A stretch of DNA of 64,000 nt from Symbiodinium natans (GCA_905221605.1 CAJNDS010000257.1:62001-126000); one strand, 5' to 3'. Positions 1-10,202 are shown, numbered from the stretch's first letter. Program-made: numbers and translations. Notes: generated by a model from the sequence alone, not told the origin.

Positions 1-186
1 GAACACATAAAGAAAGACGTCAAGCGCACAGGGACAAAAAAAAAGTTGACTCAGAGTTGACACTGGAGATAACGGAAATCATCCAGTTCAGCGCGAAAAT
101 CGCACATCCATTACAGTTCCATGTCATCTGGGAAGACACGTTGCGAAGGCTGCGTGACCCCGAAGACTGGAATCAGGACAGCGCGC

Positions 187-223
187 TGTGTGTGTGTGTG
201 TGTGTGTGTGTGTCTGTGTGTGT
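187..223. repeat. (TG)n microsatellite
   Basis: A near-perfect TG dinucleotide run with one C interruption. It is a simple repeat with no coding meaning. Confidence 0.95.
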
Positions 224-299
224 TTGACATGGTTTCGATCTCTTGAGCTGGCTTCATAGACTATTTTTTTCGATCTTGATAGCGCTGGGTTGATAGACC

Positions 300-568
300 A
301 GAAGGCTGCTGCTGGGAAAGCTGCCTTGGGGTAACGCAGCGGAGCTTGTAGGTTTGTTTGAGGAGAAATTCGCGGATTACTTGGAGAAGTGGGTCTTGCA
401 GAAGAAAGGCTTGTGGTGGAGCGCAGATTGGCAGAGTGGTCTCGGTCAAGTGTGCCCGGGTTACGGCACTTATGTGTCGAATTCCCAAGAGCGGGCTTGG
501 CGTTCGATCAAAGGTCTTTTCAAGAAAGGCTTCCGACACCAGGATGTCAGCCAATTGGTGCGTGAAAC
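300..568 (+). pseudogene. Coding fragment, possibly transposase-derived, cut at 568
   Basis: The frame is open from about 300 and reads naturally up to 568. It is rich in Trp, Tyr and charged residues and includes the words WWSADWQSGLGQ, PGYGTYVSNSQER and GFRHQDVSQLV. From memory this resembles short ORF fragments scattered through dinoflagellate genomes, possibly from a transposase-like family, but I cannot name the family with certainty. The natural-looking frame ends exactly where a 324-bp dispersed block begins at 569; beyond that the frame runs through repeat sequence to a stop near 773. No convincing ATG is present, so this is probably a fragment or an internal exon. The junction at 568/569 marks where rearrangement or insertion broke it. 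Confidence 0.35.
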
Positions 569-892
569 GCTTACTGTTCGCGAGCGAATCGTGTTTTATC
601 GCTTGCTTCCAAAAATGCCCTGTGAGAAACGGTATGCCGTTTGCTCGCTGTTTGAAGCCAAAGTTATTTTGATGCTTTGTTTTCCCATGCTCAACGATTA
701 CCGGTTGCATGCTCTGCATGTTTTCATGTTCAGCAAATTACATGGTGCAGTGGCTGTCTGCAGCTTGTTGTGATGTGCCTTGGTGTGCAACATGCCATGC
801 TTTGTGAATGCAAAGGTGCAACTGATGTCTGCAGCTTGTTGTGTATTCCTTGACGTGCAGCACGGGCTCCATCGCGCCGTGCAAAAATTTGT
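569..892. repeat. 324-bp dispersed block, copy 1
   Basis: This block is identical, as far as read by eye, to 8507-8830. The flanks differ on both sides, so the edges are sharp. There are no terminal inverted repeats and no clear target duplication. Inside, the phrase ctgcagcttgttgtg occurs twice about 70 bp apart. The frame running through it (words LPKMPCEKRYAVCS, FPMLNDYRLHALHV) is carried with both copies but is preceded by unrelated sequence each time. Confidence 0.9.
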
Positions 893-1159
893 GTGTGAAC
901 CGGGTTTGGGGCTCCAACTGGTCCGGCTTCAACAGGCCCTCTCCTCAAACCTTGGCCTTAGGCCCAGTGCAAGTTGCCTGCGTGAAGCAGGCAGCGGATG
1001 GGAGCTCGCCTCCGTGGGCGAGCCGCACTAGAGTCACCCGTGCATTTGGGGCCCTGCAGCCCCGTGGGTCCTGCCAGGACCACCTGCTGTTGCTTTTGTT
1101 CCGGCTTCGGCTTGGGTGTGGCTTGCCTGCTGTTTGTCATCAGCCTCTGTTAGCCTCCC

Positions 1160-1348
1160 ATGGGCTCCACCTGCGGTCGTCGTGCTCCGGAACAGCCGCT
1201 CGTCGAGCAAGACCCACCCGTACCAGCTTGTCAGCAGGTCTGTCAGCAATGTGGCCGTAACGGGTGCATCCGCTATCGCATCAACCACAACCACCATTGG
1301 TGCGCTCATTGTGTGATTGCCTGGTATTTGGCCGTCTACGACCGATAG
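1160..1348 (+). CDS. Small Cys/His-rich ORF, possible zinc ribbon (62 aa)
   Basis: The frame starts at the ATG at 1160 and ends at TAG 1346-1348. The C-terminal half has Cys residues spaced CxxxCxxCxxxxC, then HxHHWCAHC, which suggests a small zinc-binding fold. The stop codon is immediately followed by ATG 1349 of the next, larger ORF in the same frame. The two ORFs could therefore be one protein with a nonsense mutation or read-through stop. No family is recognised. Confidence 0.35.
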   Translation: MGSTCGRRAPEQPLVEQDPPVPACQQVCQQCGRNGCIRYRINHNHHWCAHCVIAWYLAVYDR

Positions 1349-2959
1349 ATGATATCTTCTGGCTCCAACGCAGCCATGGGATCACCAGCCGCTCCGGGCT
1401 CGATGCCCCACGATGTCGCCCCTGTGTGCGTTGTTAAGCGCTTCAGAAAGGATCGCCCCGGGCGGTCTGCTTCGGTTAAGGGGGGGGGACATTCCAGTGC
1501 CAAGGGAGATGTTCCGGTTGAGGGTGAGCCACCCATCCAAGCTCCGGGGGGGGGGGGGGGACATTCCAATGCCAAGGGAGATGTTCCGGTCGAGGGTGAG
1601 CCCCCCATCCAAACTCCGGAAGCTGTGGGATCTGAGCTTGGTGAGCCTAGCTACCAGGCTGCTAATGTCCCTGCGGAGTTGGGCACTGCTCTGTCATCAC
1701 AGTCTTGTGATCCGCTACATGGGAGTGATCCCGTTGATTTGGTGCTTGAGAAACCTGATGGCCAACCCATGGCCCCAGAACCTGGGCTCTGTGCATCGGT
1801 CGACAGGGCAACCGGATCCCCTGTCAAAGAAGGCCCCTCCCTTATAGCGCAGTCTCGAGCGGCGCTACATGGGAGTGAAGCCGAAGATTTGGTGCCTTTG
1901 AAACCTGATGGCACAAATTTCAGTGATAATATGCACGTGGTGATCGATCCTTCAGGCCAGCGTAGGGATGCTTTACGCGCAACCGGTGCTGTTGAGGCTG
2001 TTTCATCAGAGGAATCCGGAATCCTTTGCGAGGCAAAACGTCGTGCGCCTGAGCGAGTCGGGGCCCACCTGGGTGAGGATTATGATTTTAGTCCTCTCGC
2101 CAGACCTGTTGAGCAGCCATCCAGGCACAATGCGTCGAGTGCACATCAACAGGCTCCACCCAGCATGCCCCATCAAAGCCATGCAATGACTTCATGCCTT
2201 GGGCCAGCGGAAGATCTGGGAGATGCGGCATTACTTGCTGAAGGTGTGAGAGACACACCGCCCGACCGTCCCAGTGCCTCCGAAGCTCCTTCAAGCGTGG
2301 TGACAGCGAAGGCTAGGACTAGGGCATCCCAAAGGGTTGAACCCGAACATGATGTCAAGCTTGCTCCACCTGTGCATGTCGCCAAGCAAAGGGAACATCC
2401 GCGGAGGGAAGTAAGCCCTGCCCCAAGTAATTCGGATGCTGAAACTGTGTGTGCGCCGTATCCCGATGCGCAGTTGGACTACGATGTGAACCAGGATGCC
2501 CGTAGTGGACCAGTCCGCGACCCTCGCGGCCCTTGCCCCGATGAGTTTGAGGCCGGAGCCCCAAATAATGCATCGCATGCCAGTGGGGCCATCCCGGAGT
2601 CCATAAGCCATACCCCTTGTGGCTCTGCCAAGTACACACGGCTGACTGTGCATTCTCAGCCTGAAGCCCATGCAGGTGCCAATAGTGTGTTCTCCCCACA
2701 TCATGTATCCAGGGCTCGTGAGCCCGTCGCACCAAGTTCATCAGCCAAGACTCCAGCTGTGTCGGGGAAGTTTGTTCAATGTGTGCCCGCCGGCGCAATG
2801 GGTGATGAGACCAGACCGGTCCGAAGGCGGGTTTTCTTGGGGCCTGCAGTTGTCCGTGATGTTCCCAGGAAGGTGCCTCCGCCTGAGGAGCAGCGTGTGG
2901 TCCCCTTTGAGTTCGCGACCTGTCTTTACTGGCCCTGGCTCCATTCCCCGAAGGGCTGA
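1349..2959 (+). CDS. Low-complexity ORF (536 aa), upstream part of split gene
   Basis: This long frame starts at ATG 1349. It is Pro/Ser/Ala/Glu-rich and probably disordered, with no recognised domain. Two internal duplications are visible. One is a 72-bp tandem pair encoding the words AKGDVPVEGEPPIQ. The other is a longer pair with SCDPLHGSDPVDLV in one copy and SRAALHGSEAEDLV in the other. A 15-G run at 1546-1560 lies inside the frame and is a likely slippage site. The frame closes at 2959, but a +1-shifted frame overlaps it and continues with a zinc finger (to 4268). The two are probably parts of one gene joined by a frameshift or an unseen intron near 2900-2950. Function unknown; a mobile-element protein is possible. 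Confidence 0.5.
   Translation: MISSGSNAAMGSPAAPGSMPHDVAPVCVVKRFRKDRPGRSASVKGGGHSSAKGDVPVEGEPPIQAPGGGGGHSNAKGDVPVEGEPPIQTPEAVGSELGEPSYQAANVPAELGTALSSQSCDPLHGSDPVDLVLEKPDGQPMAPEPGLCASVDRATGSPVKEGPSLIAQSRAALHGSEAEDLVPLKPDGTNFSDNMHVVIDPSGQRRDALRATGAVEAVSSEESGILCEAKRRAPERVGAHLGEDYDFSPLARPVEQPSRHNASSAHQQAPPSMPHQSHAMTSCLGPAEDLGDAALLAEGVRDTPPDRPSASEAPSSVVTAKARTRASQRVEPEHDVKLAPPVHVAKQREHPRREVSPAPSNSDAETVCAPYPDAQLDYDVNQDARSGPVRDPRGPCPDEFEAGAPNNASHASGAIPESISHTPCGSAKYTRLTVHSQPEAHAGANSVFSPHHVSRAREPVAPSSSAKTPAVSGKFVQCVPAGAMGDETRPVRRRVFLGPAVVRDVPRKVPPPEEQRVVPFEFATCLYWPWLHSPKG
1481..1620 (+). repeat. 72-bp tandem duplication with poly-G
   Basis: Two copies start at 1481 and 1553, a spacing of 72 bp. Each is a G run followed by acattcca, with only a few substitutions between them. 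The G runs are 8 and 15 long. The repeat is in frame (72 = 24 codons) and translates as a duplicated acidic/proline segment. Confidence 0.9.
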
Positions 2960-4268
2960 ATGTTTCCCTAAGCGTGCCACAACCTTCCCTTCCAGCGAAC
3001 GGTCAGAAGCCCCAAGCCTGGAAAGCGTGCATGAAGCATCAGCAACCTTGCCTCCTGGTGGTCGGCCATTGCCTCCACGTCCTCCCAGCCCTAAGCGTAA
3101 AAGGCGGGAGCCCGAAGGCGTCAGCCGATCCAGCGGCACCGCTTCGTCTGACGAAGGCATCACACAGGATTGTGCAGAAGCCTTTCTGGCCAGGCTTGAC
3201 ACCCGTCCCACGTGTTCTTCGGGTCATCCCTTGTTCTCCTTTGGGTCTCCTGAGCCAGGTTGGTGGTGCAGTGCGTGCCAGCGCGTGTTCTCCACGCGAC
3301 GCTTGCTCTGGGGGTGTAGGGTCTGTGACTTTGACATTTGCGGAAACTGCTTGGTCGATAGTCGCAGTGGCTCCTCCATCGCACCAGCTCCGGTTCAGAG
3401 TGCTGTTCCAGAGGCAATCCCTGCAGCTCAGGTTCAGGATACCGCTCGAGAGGCAATGCCCAGCGGTACACCAACATGGCCCTCGATAAAGCTTTTGCGT
3501 GCTTCAGGGGTTCTAACAGGCAATGACATGTTCCCGAATGACCTTCATCTGACCCTGGGTGTAAATGGTGAAAGCCTGTCAGTCTTGGGGTCGAGCAGGG
3601 CGCCGGAGCTCAAGGGAGGATTCCGAAAAGTGTACCACCTTCGGGGTGAAGGGCCGGCCGCAAGCATGGTTTTAAAGCTCGCTGAAAACGATGCAGACAA
3701 TGTCAACGAGGTTCGGAGTGCTGCTGCGTGTCCAGCAGCCTTTACCCGCATCTTCGGCAGCGGCTCCATTTGGGTGTCCCTCGGAGCAGACGGTTTGTGC
3801 CAGGCACATTATGTCATCTCGGAACGAGTGGTGCCTTTGACTGCTTTGTTGGATGGCCCAGCTCTGCCTCCCACGGCATGCACCGCTTTGGCACTCCAAT
3901 GTTGTCGGGTTGTGTTCCGGGCGACTCTCGCTGGTATCAAGTGTAGGGACCTTGGGCAGAAGCAGTGGGGCCTCAAGGTCCCACCAGGCTTCAAATTCCA
4001 AGATGAGGTCTCCCTGCATCAAGTGCGCGAAGGCTTGACGGGTGAAGCGTTGCACCTCGTCATCCTTCATGCCAATTGTTGCCTTCCGGTACCCCAGGCG
4101 AGTCTCTTGGGGCCACGCAAAATGGCCTCCTTTTGGGCCCTCCAAACCAGGTTGGTGGGTGCCCCCGCTAGTGAGCGGCTACAAGCGTTTATCCGTGCTC
4201 ATAATTTCAATGCCCGCAGTTGTCTTTCCGCTTTGACGCGTGATCACGTTACGGGGCCTTGTTCTTGA
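2670..4268 (+). CDS. ZZ-like zinc finger plus kinase-like region (split gene, downstream part)
   Basis: This frame overlaps the preceding ORF; its natural sequence begins at about 2920. Counting from 2670, residues 182-227 hold C182, H186, C200, C203, C216, C219, C224 and C227 in the wording GWWCSACQ and WGCRVCDFDICGNC. This spacing resembles ZZ/C1-type zinc fingers. Residues 313-436 look like a degenerate protein-kinase N-lobe and catalytic loop: ELKGGFRKVYHL (glycine loop), MVLKLA with K336, NEVRS with E347, a hinge-like YVISERVVPL, and CRDLGQKQWGLK in the HRD position. No DFG motif is evident, so catalytic activity is doubtful. Basic SPKRKRREP near residue 140 could be a nuclear signal. 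Known: ZZ fingers bind proteins. Inference: an adaptor or pseudokinase, possibly a decayed gene because of the frame break. Confidence 0.5.
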   Translation: MQVPIVCSPHIMYPGLVSPSHQVHQPRLQLCRGSLFNVCPPAQWVMRPDRSEGGFSWGLQLSVMFPGRCLRLRSSVWSPLSSRPVFTGPGSIPRRAECFPKRATTFPSSERSEAPSLESVHEASATLPPGGRPLPPRPPSPKRKRREPEGVSRSSGTASSDEGITQDCAEAFLARLDTRPTCSSGHPLFSFGSPEPGWWCSACQRVFSTRRLLWGCRVCDFDICGNCLVDSRSGSSIAPAPVQSAVPEAIPAAQVQDTAREAMPSGTPTWPSIKLLRASGVLTGNDMFPNDLHLTLGVNGESLSVLGSSRAPELKGGFRKVYHLRGEGPAASMVLKLAENDADNVNEVRSAAACPAAFTRIFGSGSIWVSLGADGLCQAHYVISERVVPLTALLDGPALPPTACTALALQCCRVVFRATLAGIKCRDLGQKQWGLKVPPGFKFQDEVSLHQVREGLTGEALHLVILHANCCLPVPQASLLGPRKMASFWALQTRLVGAPASERLQAFIRAHNFNARSCLSALTRDHVTGPCS

Positions 4269-6395
4269 GCCGGCTTCAGTGCAATTATGTTTTGCACTTT
4301 CTGCACCCCATATTCGATGGGCGCTGTGGTGCTTGCCTGGAAAACATGGCAAAGACGGCCTAGCGATGAGGATGCAGTTCACAATGAGGAAAAAAGCATT
4401 GAGCGAGCGCTCACACATGTTTTGCATGTTACTGATGTCATGAGACGAGCAATGTCTGCTCAGCCAAGGGGCTATGAGGGTCTCATGAAGTGGCACATGG
4501 TGCCTTTGTATGAGCCAAGGGGCTGTCATACAACATGGCCATGGTGCCAGTTATGTCCGTTGCACCATCGGTGCTCGTACAAGGATGCAGGCTCAAAGCC
4601 ATGTTCATGAAAGCATGTCTCTCTCTCAGCTCTTGTATGTGTGTGACTGTTAGGCTTTTGCCTCCTTGTCAGTATGTGCTTTGTAGCGCCATGTGGTCTG
4701 CAGACAGTGTCAGGAGGGTCAAAAGTAGCAGTGCATGCCATGTATGATGCACCTGAGGTGACATGCGGCATCTTGACCGACGCCCTCGACCTCCACAAAA
4801 TCGACCCACTTGCGCGGACAATATATTTGGAACTCCAACCAAGCCTTCCAAATTACCTACTAAGCGTGCGACGCAAGTGGCCTGCTCCCGTTGAGTCCAG
4901 GCATGTGACCAGGCTCTTGCCCGCCATGATATCATTCAAGTCATGCACAAGTTGCAGGAGCACCGCCTGCCGCCCCAAGGCCAGGACAAGGTGCATGCCG
5001 CCAATGATTGCGGGCCACAGCCACATGGTGTTCATGCATGGCGGCCGCCTTCACGGCCTCTGAGCCACTTTGCCCGGCACCTGTGCTTGAGGCACATCAT
5101 CATTTGGTCTCCTGGATGCGTCCCTGGACAGGTGTTCACCTGCATATGACACTGGACGTAATGATCAGTCAGGGGCTCCACATGTGGCGGTCTTCCCCCG
5201 TCCCTTGCTAAACTGTCCCGCTGGACTACCGCTTTGCACTGTGGGTATCGTGTCTTCATCCCCTATTGGGGCTTTGTCATCATACGAGGCCATGTCGCCA
5301 TAAGCTTGTCCTAGGCCCACCTTACTGAGCGCCACCTCGCGCGTTCAGGTTTAGGTTCGACGGTCTGTCCGTCCAGTGGCGGGCACGTTCCTGTGCGTGT
5401 GCATACTAAGGCCGAGAGGCCAACCTCACCAATGTATGTTGGGTCCTCCCTGGTGATCCAGCCATGTTGCAACCAGCCCTGCTGTGTTTCCTCTTGGGTG
5501 CTGCACCTGGTTGGGCTTCGCGCGGTTGCGCTTTTTCTGCTTGCTGCGTTTTCTGCTACTGGACCGTCGCCCAAGCTGGCAGGCCATTCACCGGCGTGTT
5601 CCGACTGTTCTATGCCACCGGGTCCGTTCGCCCCTAGTGGCCATGACGAGTGACATGAACACATAGTTCAGGGTCTTTCCAGCCGAAGATGGTGCGTGGC
5701 CTAGGTGCCTGAACAAGAATGCCGTGATTGTGGACTCGAATCAACGAAAAGTCTCTGTGCAAGGCCCGAGCCCAAGTGCGCCTTCGTTGGCCAAGCTACG
5801 TAGTATTTCCTCGTTTTGGCCGAGGGTTCCATGTTGGTCATGCCTGGCCTGCAACGGCTTGTGCTGTGCACGCTACAAGTGCCCAGAGAATTCCTCCCGC
5901 CGTAGTTTATGGTTTTAGGTCCGGGGCGGCCCGTGGATCGGGTGGTTCTGCGTTTTCGGCGGTTTCCACAATGTTCTCGCGCCTGCATCTGCCTCCTGTA
6001 AGGCAGCCTCTGCGTTCATGCAGTGTGTGTCCGCGATCGGGAGGGGTTACAGCCCCTCCTTGCCCGCAATCTTGGTTGCTCTGGCAACCGCTTGGACGTG
6101 GTCTTGCGAGCCTTTGTGTTCGTGCAGGCATCCTGCCACACACGGGGCGGGGCGCTGCACGCGCCCGCCCACTTCAAGTGCACTCTCTGCGGGCCCACCG
6201 CCCTAAATATCTAGCCTTCCTATGCTGTCAATGTTAGCCGGCCGGCCCTGCGCTGCTGCCAGCCAGTGCTCAGTGCGGTTAAGTGGGGAGGTGTCTGTTG
6301 CTTGGGAGGTTTCTGTTCATCTTTATGCGAGCCTGGTTGGGGCGCCTGGGGTCTTAAACCGGTGATTGTCTGGTTGTGTTCTTTGCCGGTGCTTG
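4269..6395. other. No confident gene
   Basis: Several mid-length frames exist here, the longest about 170 codons. None has recognisable motifs or protein-like composition, and overlapping frames look equally good. The region may hold introns or decayed sequence. No repeat or RNA gene was identified. Confidence 0.5.
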
Positions 6396-6720
6396 TCGGG
6401 TTAGTGTTCGCCGGGTCTCCTTGCCGATCTGGGCGCCCGCACATCTAAACCTGCGGTGCCTGGTTGCCGATCTGGGCGCCCGCGCATCTCCTGTGGTGAC
6501 CCTGTGGTGCCTGGTTAGTGTTCGCTGGGCCTTCCGGTCTGGCACATTGGCTTGATCGTCCTGAGCATGTTTTGGGTTGTGCGCCAGGCCTCCTAGCCGT
6601 TCTGGGCGCCCGCACATCTAATCCTGCGGTGCCTGGTTAGTGCTCGCCGGGTCTCCTGACCTAACACATGGCTTGCTTGTCCTGAGCATTGTTTTGGGTT
6701 GTCCGCCGGGACTAGTCGGT
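6396..6720. repeat. Imperfect tandem repeat
   Basis: The phrases tgggcgcccgcacatcta, cctgcggtgcctggttagtg and tcctgagcat recur three to four times at uneven spacing of about 50 to 165 bp. This is a decayed tandem or higher-order repeat. Confidence 0.75.
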
Positions 6721-6879
6721 CTGACGCCTGACGTGCTCCCATGAATCTTTAATATGAGGTTGGTGTTGCCGAGACTAATAGACCAAATGCCTGGCTTACA
6801 CTCAGCTCGGTCGCCCCTCCCCCCCTTGCTCCCTTTCCAATGGATGCTCGGGGACTCGGGTTTCAAGTGTGCGACCCTG

Positions 6880-7090
6880 AGGACGTTGAAGTGCGCTGTG
6901 CCCTGTGAGGTGCATCAGGGTCGAGATCACTGTGCCATGAGTCATGGTATGCCAATGTGTGGAGTGAACTGGTGTGGGTCGTGTTCGCGCCCTGTGTGAT
7001 GCGATAGGGTCGTGATCGCCGTGCCATGAGTCCGGGGGTGCCATTGTCCGGAGTAAGCTTGAGTAGGTTGTGCTCTGTCCCAGAGTAGTT
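6880..7090. repeat. Imperfect ~105-bp duplication
   Basis: Two diverged units contain tgccatgagtc, with ccctgtg and agggtcg upstream of it. No coding signal. Confidence 0.6.
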
Positions 7091-8289
7091 GCCTTCACAA
7101 CGCTTGTAATGGTTACGTAGGGTTCCTTTTAAGGGCTCCGCCATGAATCCGGTGTGACCTGTCCCCGCGAGCCCTTAGGGGGGGGGGGGGAGGGGTTCGA
7201 CCGCTCAGCCCATGAATGTGCCAACTAAGTGCCCGGCCCCTTAGTTGGGTCGTCTCCCTGAGGCGTGTGAAATTGTGCTGAATGGTACAGTTGGCTCGTT
7301 CCCCCCCCTTTGCGTCGAGGGCGAGGACCTCCGTGCTGGAGTCCTAATGTGTGATCCAAGCGGCTCATGGACCAATGTCGATCAGTTGGTTAACCCACGT
7401 TTTACCGGGGTGGATTGACTGTTTTTCCACTTGCCAGTGCACCTTTGAGGCTCGGCCCTTGGACCGGCGCAAGGGCCCCCTGGATCCTGTGGCCCGAGCA
7501 TGTCGGCTGTAATAACCTGTGTGTTGCGGAATAAGTGGCTAGCGGCCCAAGTGCCTCTGGAGCACACGGTGGTGTCTGGGGCTCATGGTCATGCCCTCAT
7601 TTATGACAGGTTGACCCTGGCCCCAATTTCAAATTTGAATATTGCTCTCGCATAAAAGGAGGTGCTTTGTGGTCCGCACGCCTCATGAAGGGCGGGTAGG
7701 GCAGCGTCTGTGTGCTTGGTTACATGCTGTCACAACAGTACTGGGCTGCCCTGGAGAGTGGGTCTCGGGGATCAAAGATGATCACTGCGGGTACCCTGGA
7801 CGTGTGTCTACTAGTTTCGTGGTGGGAAAGCCATGGTCATGACTTGAACTCTTTTGCAACCGGCCCCCCCCCTCCTCTGCGCCAATGCGTTGGGGCCTTC
7901 CCAGTAAATGAAGTGATGCCCGGACGCACTGCCGGTCACCATGAAGGGGGGGGGGGGGGTGGGGGAGGGGGGACACCACAGTGCCCCTCCCCGCAGCTCA
8001 ACACCAAGTAGACGTGCAGTTACCCGCTGTGGCCTTGCGTGGGGAAGTCCGTGTTCATCACGTTTGCGCAATCCTTACGGCAAGACCCGTTGGGAGTTTT
8101 CCCCCCGGTGTTCGCGAGGCTGCCCCTCCAGCCTAGTGCACCCGTTCAATTTGTGGCAAGTGCTGTTCGGGTGGAACAGTGTGGACTGCCTCAAGGCTGG
8201 TGACTCACCACTGGGGGCAGGGGAAGTCTAGGGACTGTGCTCTAAGCTGTCTTGCACTTGACGGCGTCCGCCACAATGGTTCGGATAAT
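7091..8289. other. No gene; long G tracts
   Basis: No supported gene. G-rich runs lie at 7178-7195 (13 G, A, 4 G) and 7946-7972 (14 G, T, 5 G, A, 6 G). Both satisfy the simple pattern expected of G-quadruplex-forming DNA. The rest is unremarkable. Confidence 0.6.
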
Positions 8290-8506
8290 AGGGGGCTTTG
8301 AGGTTTTTGTAGTTGGTGATGCGCATGCTTTTGTTAGGCATATGCACTGACACAATGTGCATCGTGCTTTCCCTAATGATCCTTGATTCGCCCACCGATG
8401 GAAAAGAAGGAGTGCTTGGGACTGGCGAAAGCTTTAGGCTTTGCGTGTTGTCCTCTGATTTCGGACGGTGCTTTTGGGTTCAAACCAATTTTGGCACAAG
8501 CGATAA
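8290..8506 (+). repeat. 217-bp direct repeat, copy 1
   Basis: Matches 9110-9326 at all but one position (G at 8411 versus A at 9231). It ends exactly where the 324-bp block copy (8507) starts. The pair flanks a 603-bp segment. The ends are not TG..CA and no short target duplication surrounds the pair, so it does not look like a normal LTR. Confidence 0.95.
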
Positions 8507-9109
8507 GCTTACTGTTCGCGAGCGAATCGTGTTTTATCGCTTGCTTCCAAAAATGCCCTGTGAGAAACGGTATGCCGTTTGCTCGCTGTTTGAAGCCAAA
8601 GTTATTTTGATGCTTTGTTTTCCCATGCTCAACGATTACCGGTTGCATGCTCTGCATGTTTTCATGTTCAGCAAATTACATGGTGCAGTGGCTGTCTGCA
8701 GCTTGTTGTGATGTGCCTTGGTGTGCAACATGCCATGCTTTGTGAATGCAAAGGTGCAACTGATGTCTGCAGCTTGTTGTGTATTCCTTGACGTGCAGCA
8801 CGGGCTCCATCGCGCCGTGCAAAAATTTGTCCCACCCAGCCCGCCCTGGGCATGCACCCGCAGGGCCCGCTCCCCGCGGCTGCAACTCCCTGCGTGCACC
8901 GGCCAGTTCGCCGTTGCTCATAAGACGCGCCTCCGTCTCGGTCGGCTTGGCGTTTCGTCACTGGATCCCACCCGCCCTGCCCAGTTCAGGCTCTTGGCAG
9001 AGCCCGTCGCGCAACAGCAGCTCCCTGCTGCCGTTCTGGCCACTTCCTGTAGTGTCTGGCTCCTTGCCGTAGTTTAGGACGTGATGCGTGTAGATACCCT
9101 CGCCCTGAA
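8507..9109. repeat. 603-bp insert: 324-bp dispersed block copy 2 plus unique GC-rich tail
   Basis: Positions 8507-8830 repeat 569-892. Positions 8831-9109 are unique, GC-rich and show no gene. The whole insert is bracketed by the 217-bp direct repeats. Confidence 0.85.
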
Positions 9110-9326
9110 AGGGGGCTTTGAGGTTTTTGTAGTTGGTGATGCGCATGCTTTTGTTAGGCATATGCACTGACACAATGTGCATCGTGCTTTCCCTAATGAT
9201 CCTTGATTCGCCCACCGATGGAAAAGAAGGAATGCTTGGGACTGGCGAAAGCTTTAGGCTTTGCGTGTTGTCCTCTGATTTCGGACGGTGCTTTTGGGTT
9301 CAAACCAATTTTGGCACAAGCGATAA
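9110..9326 (+). repeat. 217-bp direct repeat, copy 2
   Basis: Second copy of 8290-8506. Downstream of 9326 the reading frame continues into a protein-like ORF, whereas copy 1 runs into the inserted block. This suggests that copy 2 is joined to the original downstream sequence. Confidence 0.95.
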
Positions 9327-9534
9327 AGCCGTGACCCTGCAGACTCTGGTGCGCGGAGGACAGTGTGCCAAAGCATGCTTTCAGATCGAGGAGCCTCCTG
9401 AGTCACTTGCGTACAGTGCGAAAAGGTTAAAGTCCGAGCAAGATGATGAAGGAACCCAATCCCACCGGCTCACGTTGGACTTGATGCAGCAGTGGCGAGA
9501 TAAGGAAGGCATGCGGCATGTGTTGTGTTCCTAA
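9139..9534 (+). CDS. Unknown ORF (about 131 aa) starting in the direct repeat
   Basis: The frame runs from ATG 9139 to TAA 9532-9534. The first two thirds lie in the 217-bp repeat. The remainder reads plausibly (RGGQCAKACFQIEEPPES, LTLDLMQQWRDKEGMRH). The next ORF, at 9574, is in the same frame only 39 bp later, so the two may be exons or pieces of one broken gene. No family recognised. Confidence 0.3.
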   Translation: MRMLLLGICTDTMCIVLSLMILDSPTDGKEGMLGTGESFRLCVLSSDFGRCFWVQTNFGTSDKAVTLQTLVRGGQCAKACFQIEEPPESLAYSAKRLKSEQDDEGTQSHRLTLDLMQQWRDKEGMRHVLCS

Positions 9535-9573
9535 AAGCAGTGTTGGTGCTTGGTCAAAACAGTGCAGTAGTGT

Positions 9574-10059
9574 ATGCCGCAAGGTGACGCAAACACCTTT
9601 CTCAAGTACGAGACTGCGGGCCGCATCATGGTAGACTGTCGGACGGTGGACATTACTTCAGTCATCGTTATGCCAAAGTACAAATTGGAGTATGCCAAGA
9701 ACAAGAAAAGGGACATGGTGCAGCGGTTGGACTTGGCACTTTGTTCTTTGTATGAAGATGGTGAAGCTGCTTTTCGCACTGCTTTGGGAAACCCAAGGCA
9801 GTGGTCCTTTTCCATGCATAAAAAATTGTTCTACAAGTACACTGTGATGTATGTGCTTAGCACGGGCCGTGTCGTGGATGAACATCCACATCTTGTGCAC
9901 AGTAGCTGCAGCGAGCAGGCTTTCTTTTACAAATCCGTGTTAGGCAGCTTGAATCTGCACCCCATTGCAAGGGGCCCCAAGACTCTCAAAGCCAGGCGTC
10001 CACGGCGGGACAGGCGAACCGAGGAGTTTCGCAAAAAAATGCGTACTCCTTCGCCTTGA
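9574..10059 (+). CDS. Unknown basic ORF (161 aa)
   Basis: Starts at ATG 9574. The composition is protein-like, with mixed helices, aromatic residues (FYKSVLGSLNLHP) and a strongly basic C-terminus (PKTLKARRPRRDRRTEEF), which suggests a nucleic-acid-binding or nuclear tail. It lies in the same frame as the ORF ending at 9534. No domain is recognised. It could be the end of a transposon-related or host gene. Confidence 0.4.
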   Translation: MPQGDANTFLKYETAGRIMVDCRTVDITSVIVMPKYKLEYAKNKKRDMVQRLDLALCSLYEDGEAAFRTALGNPRQWSFSMHKKLFYKYTVMYVLSTGRVVDEHPHLVHSSCSEQAFFYKSVLGSLNLHPIARGPKTLKARRPRRDRRTEEFRKKMRTPSP

Positions 10060-10202
10060 TCCTGCAACACGTTCATGGTTTGAGGAGCCGATTGTTTTCT
10101 GTGTTTGTGGCTTTTGGACATGTGCTTTGACGGATAGGAAAAAGTGCGGAAATTTGATACCCTTGTTTACGGCTGCGGGATGATTTGGGACGCTGTGTTA
10201 TT

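Noticed and set aside
7192..7202. tRNA B-box-like ggttcgacc
   Set aside because: No A box, cloverleaf or acceptor pairing around it.
8290..9326. Miniature LTR retrotransposon (TRIM)
   Set aside because: Repeats lack TG..CA ends and no matching short target duplication flanks the pair.
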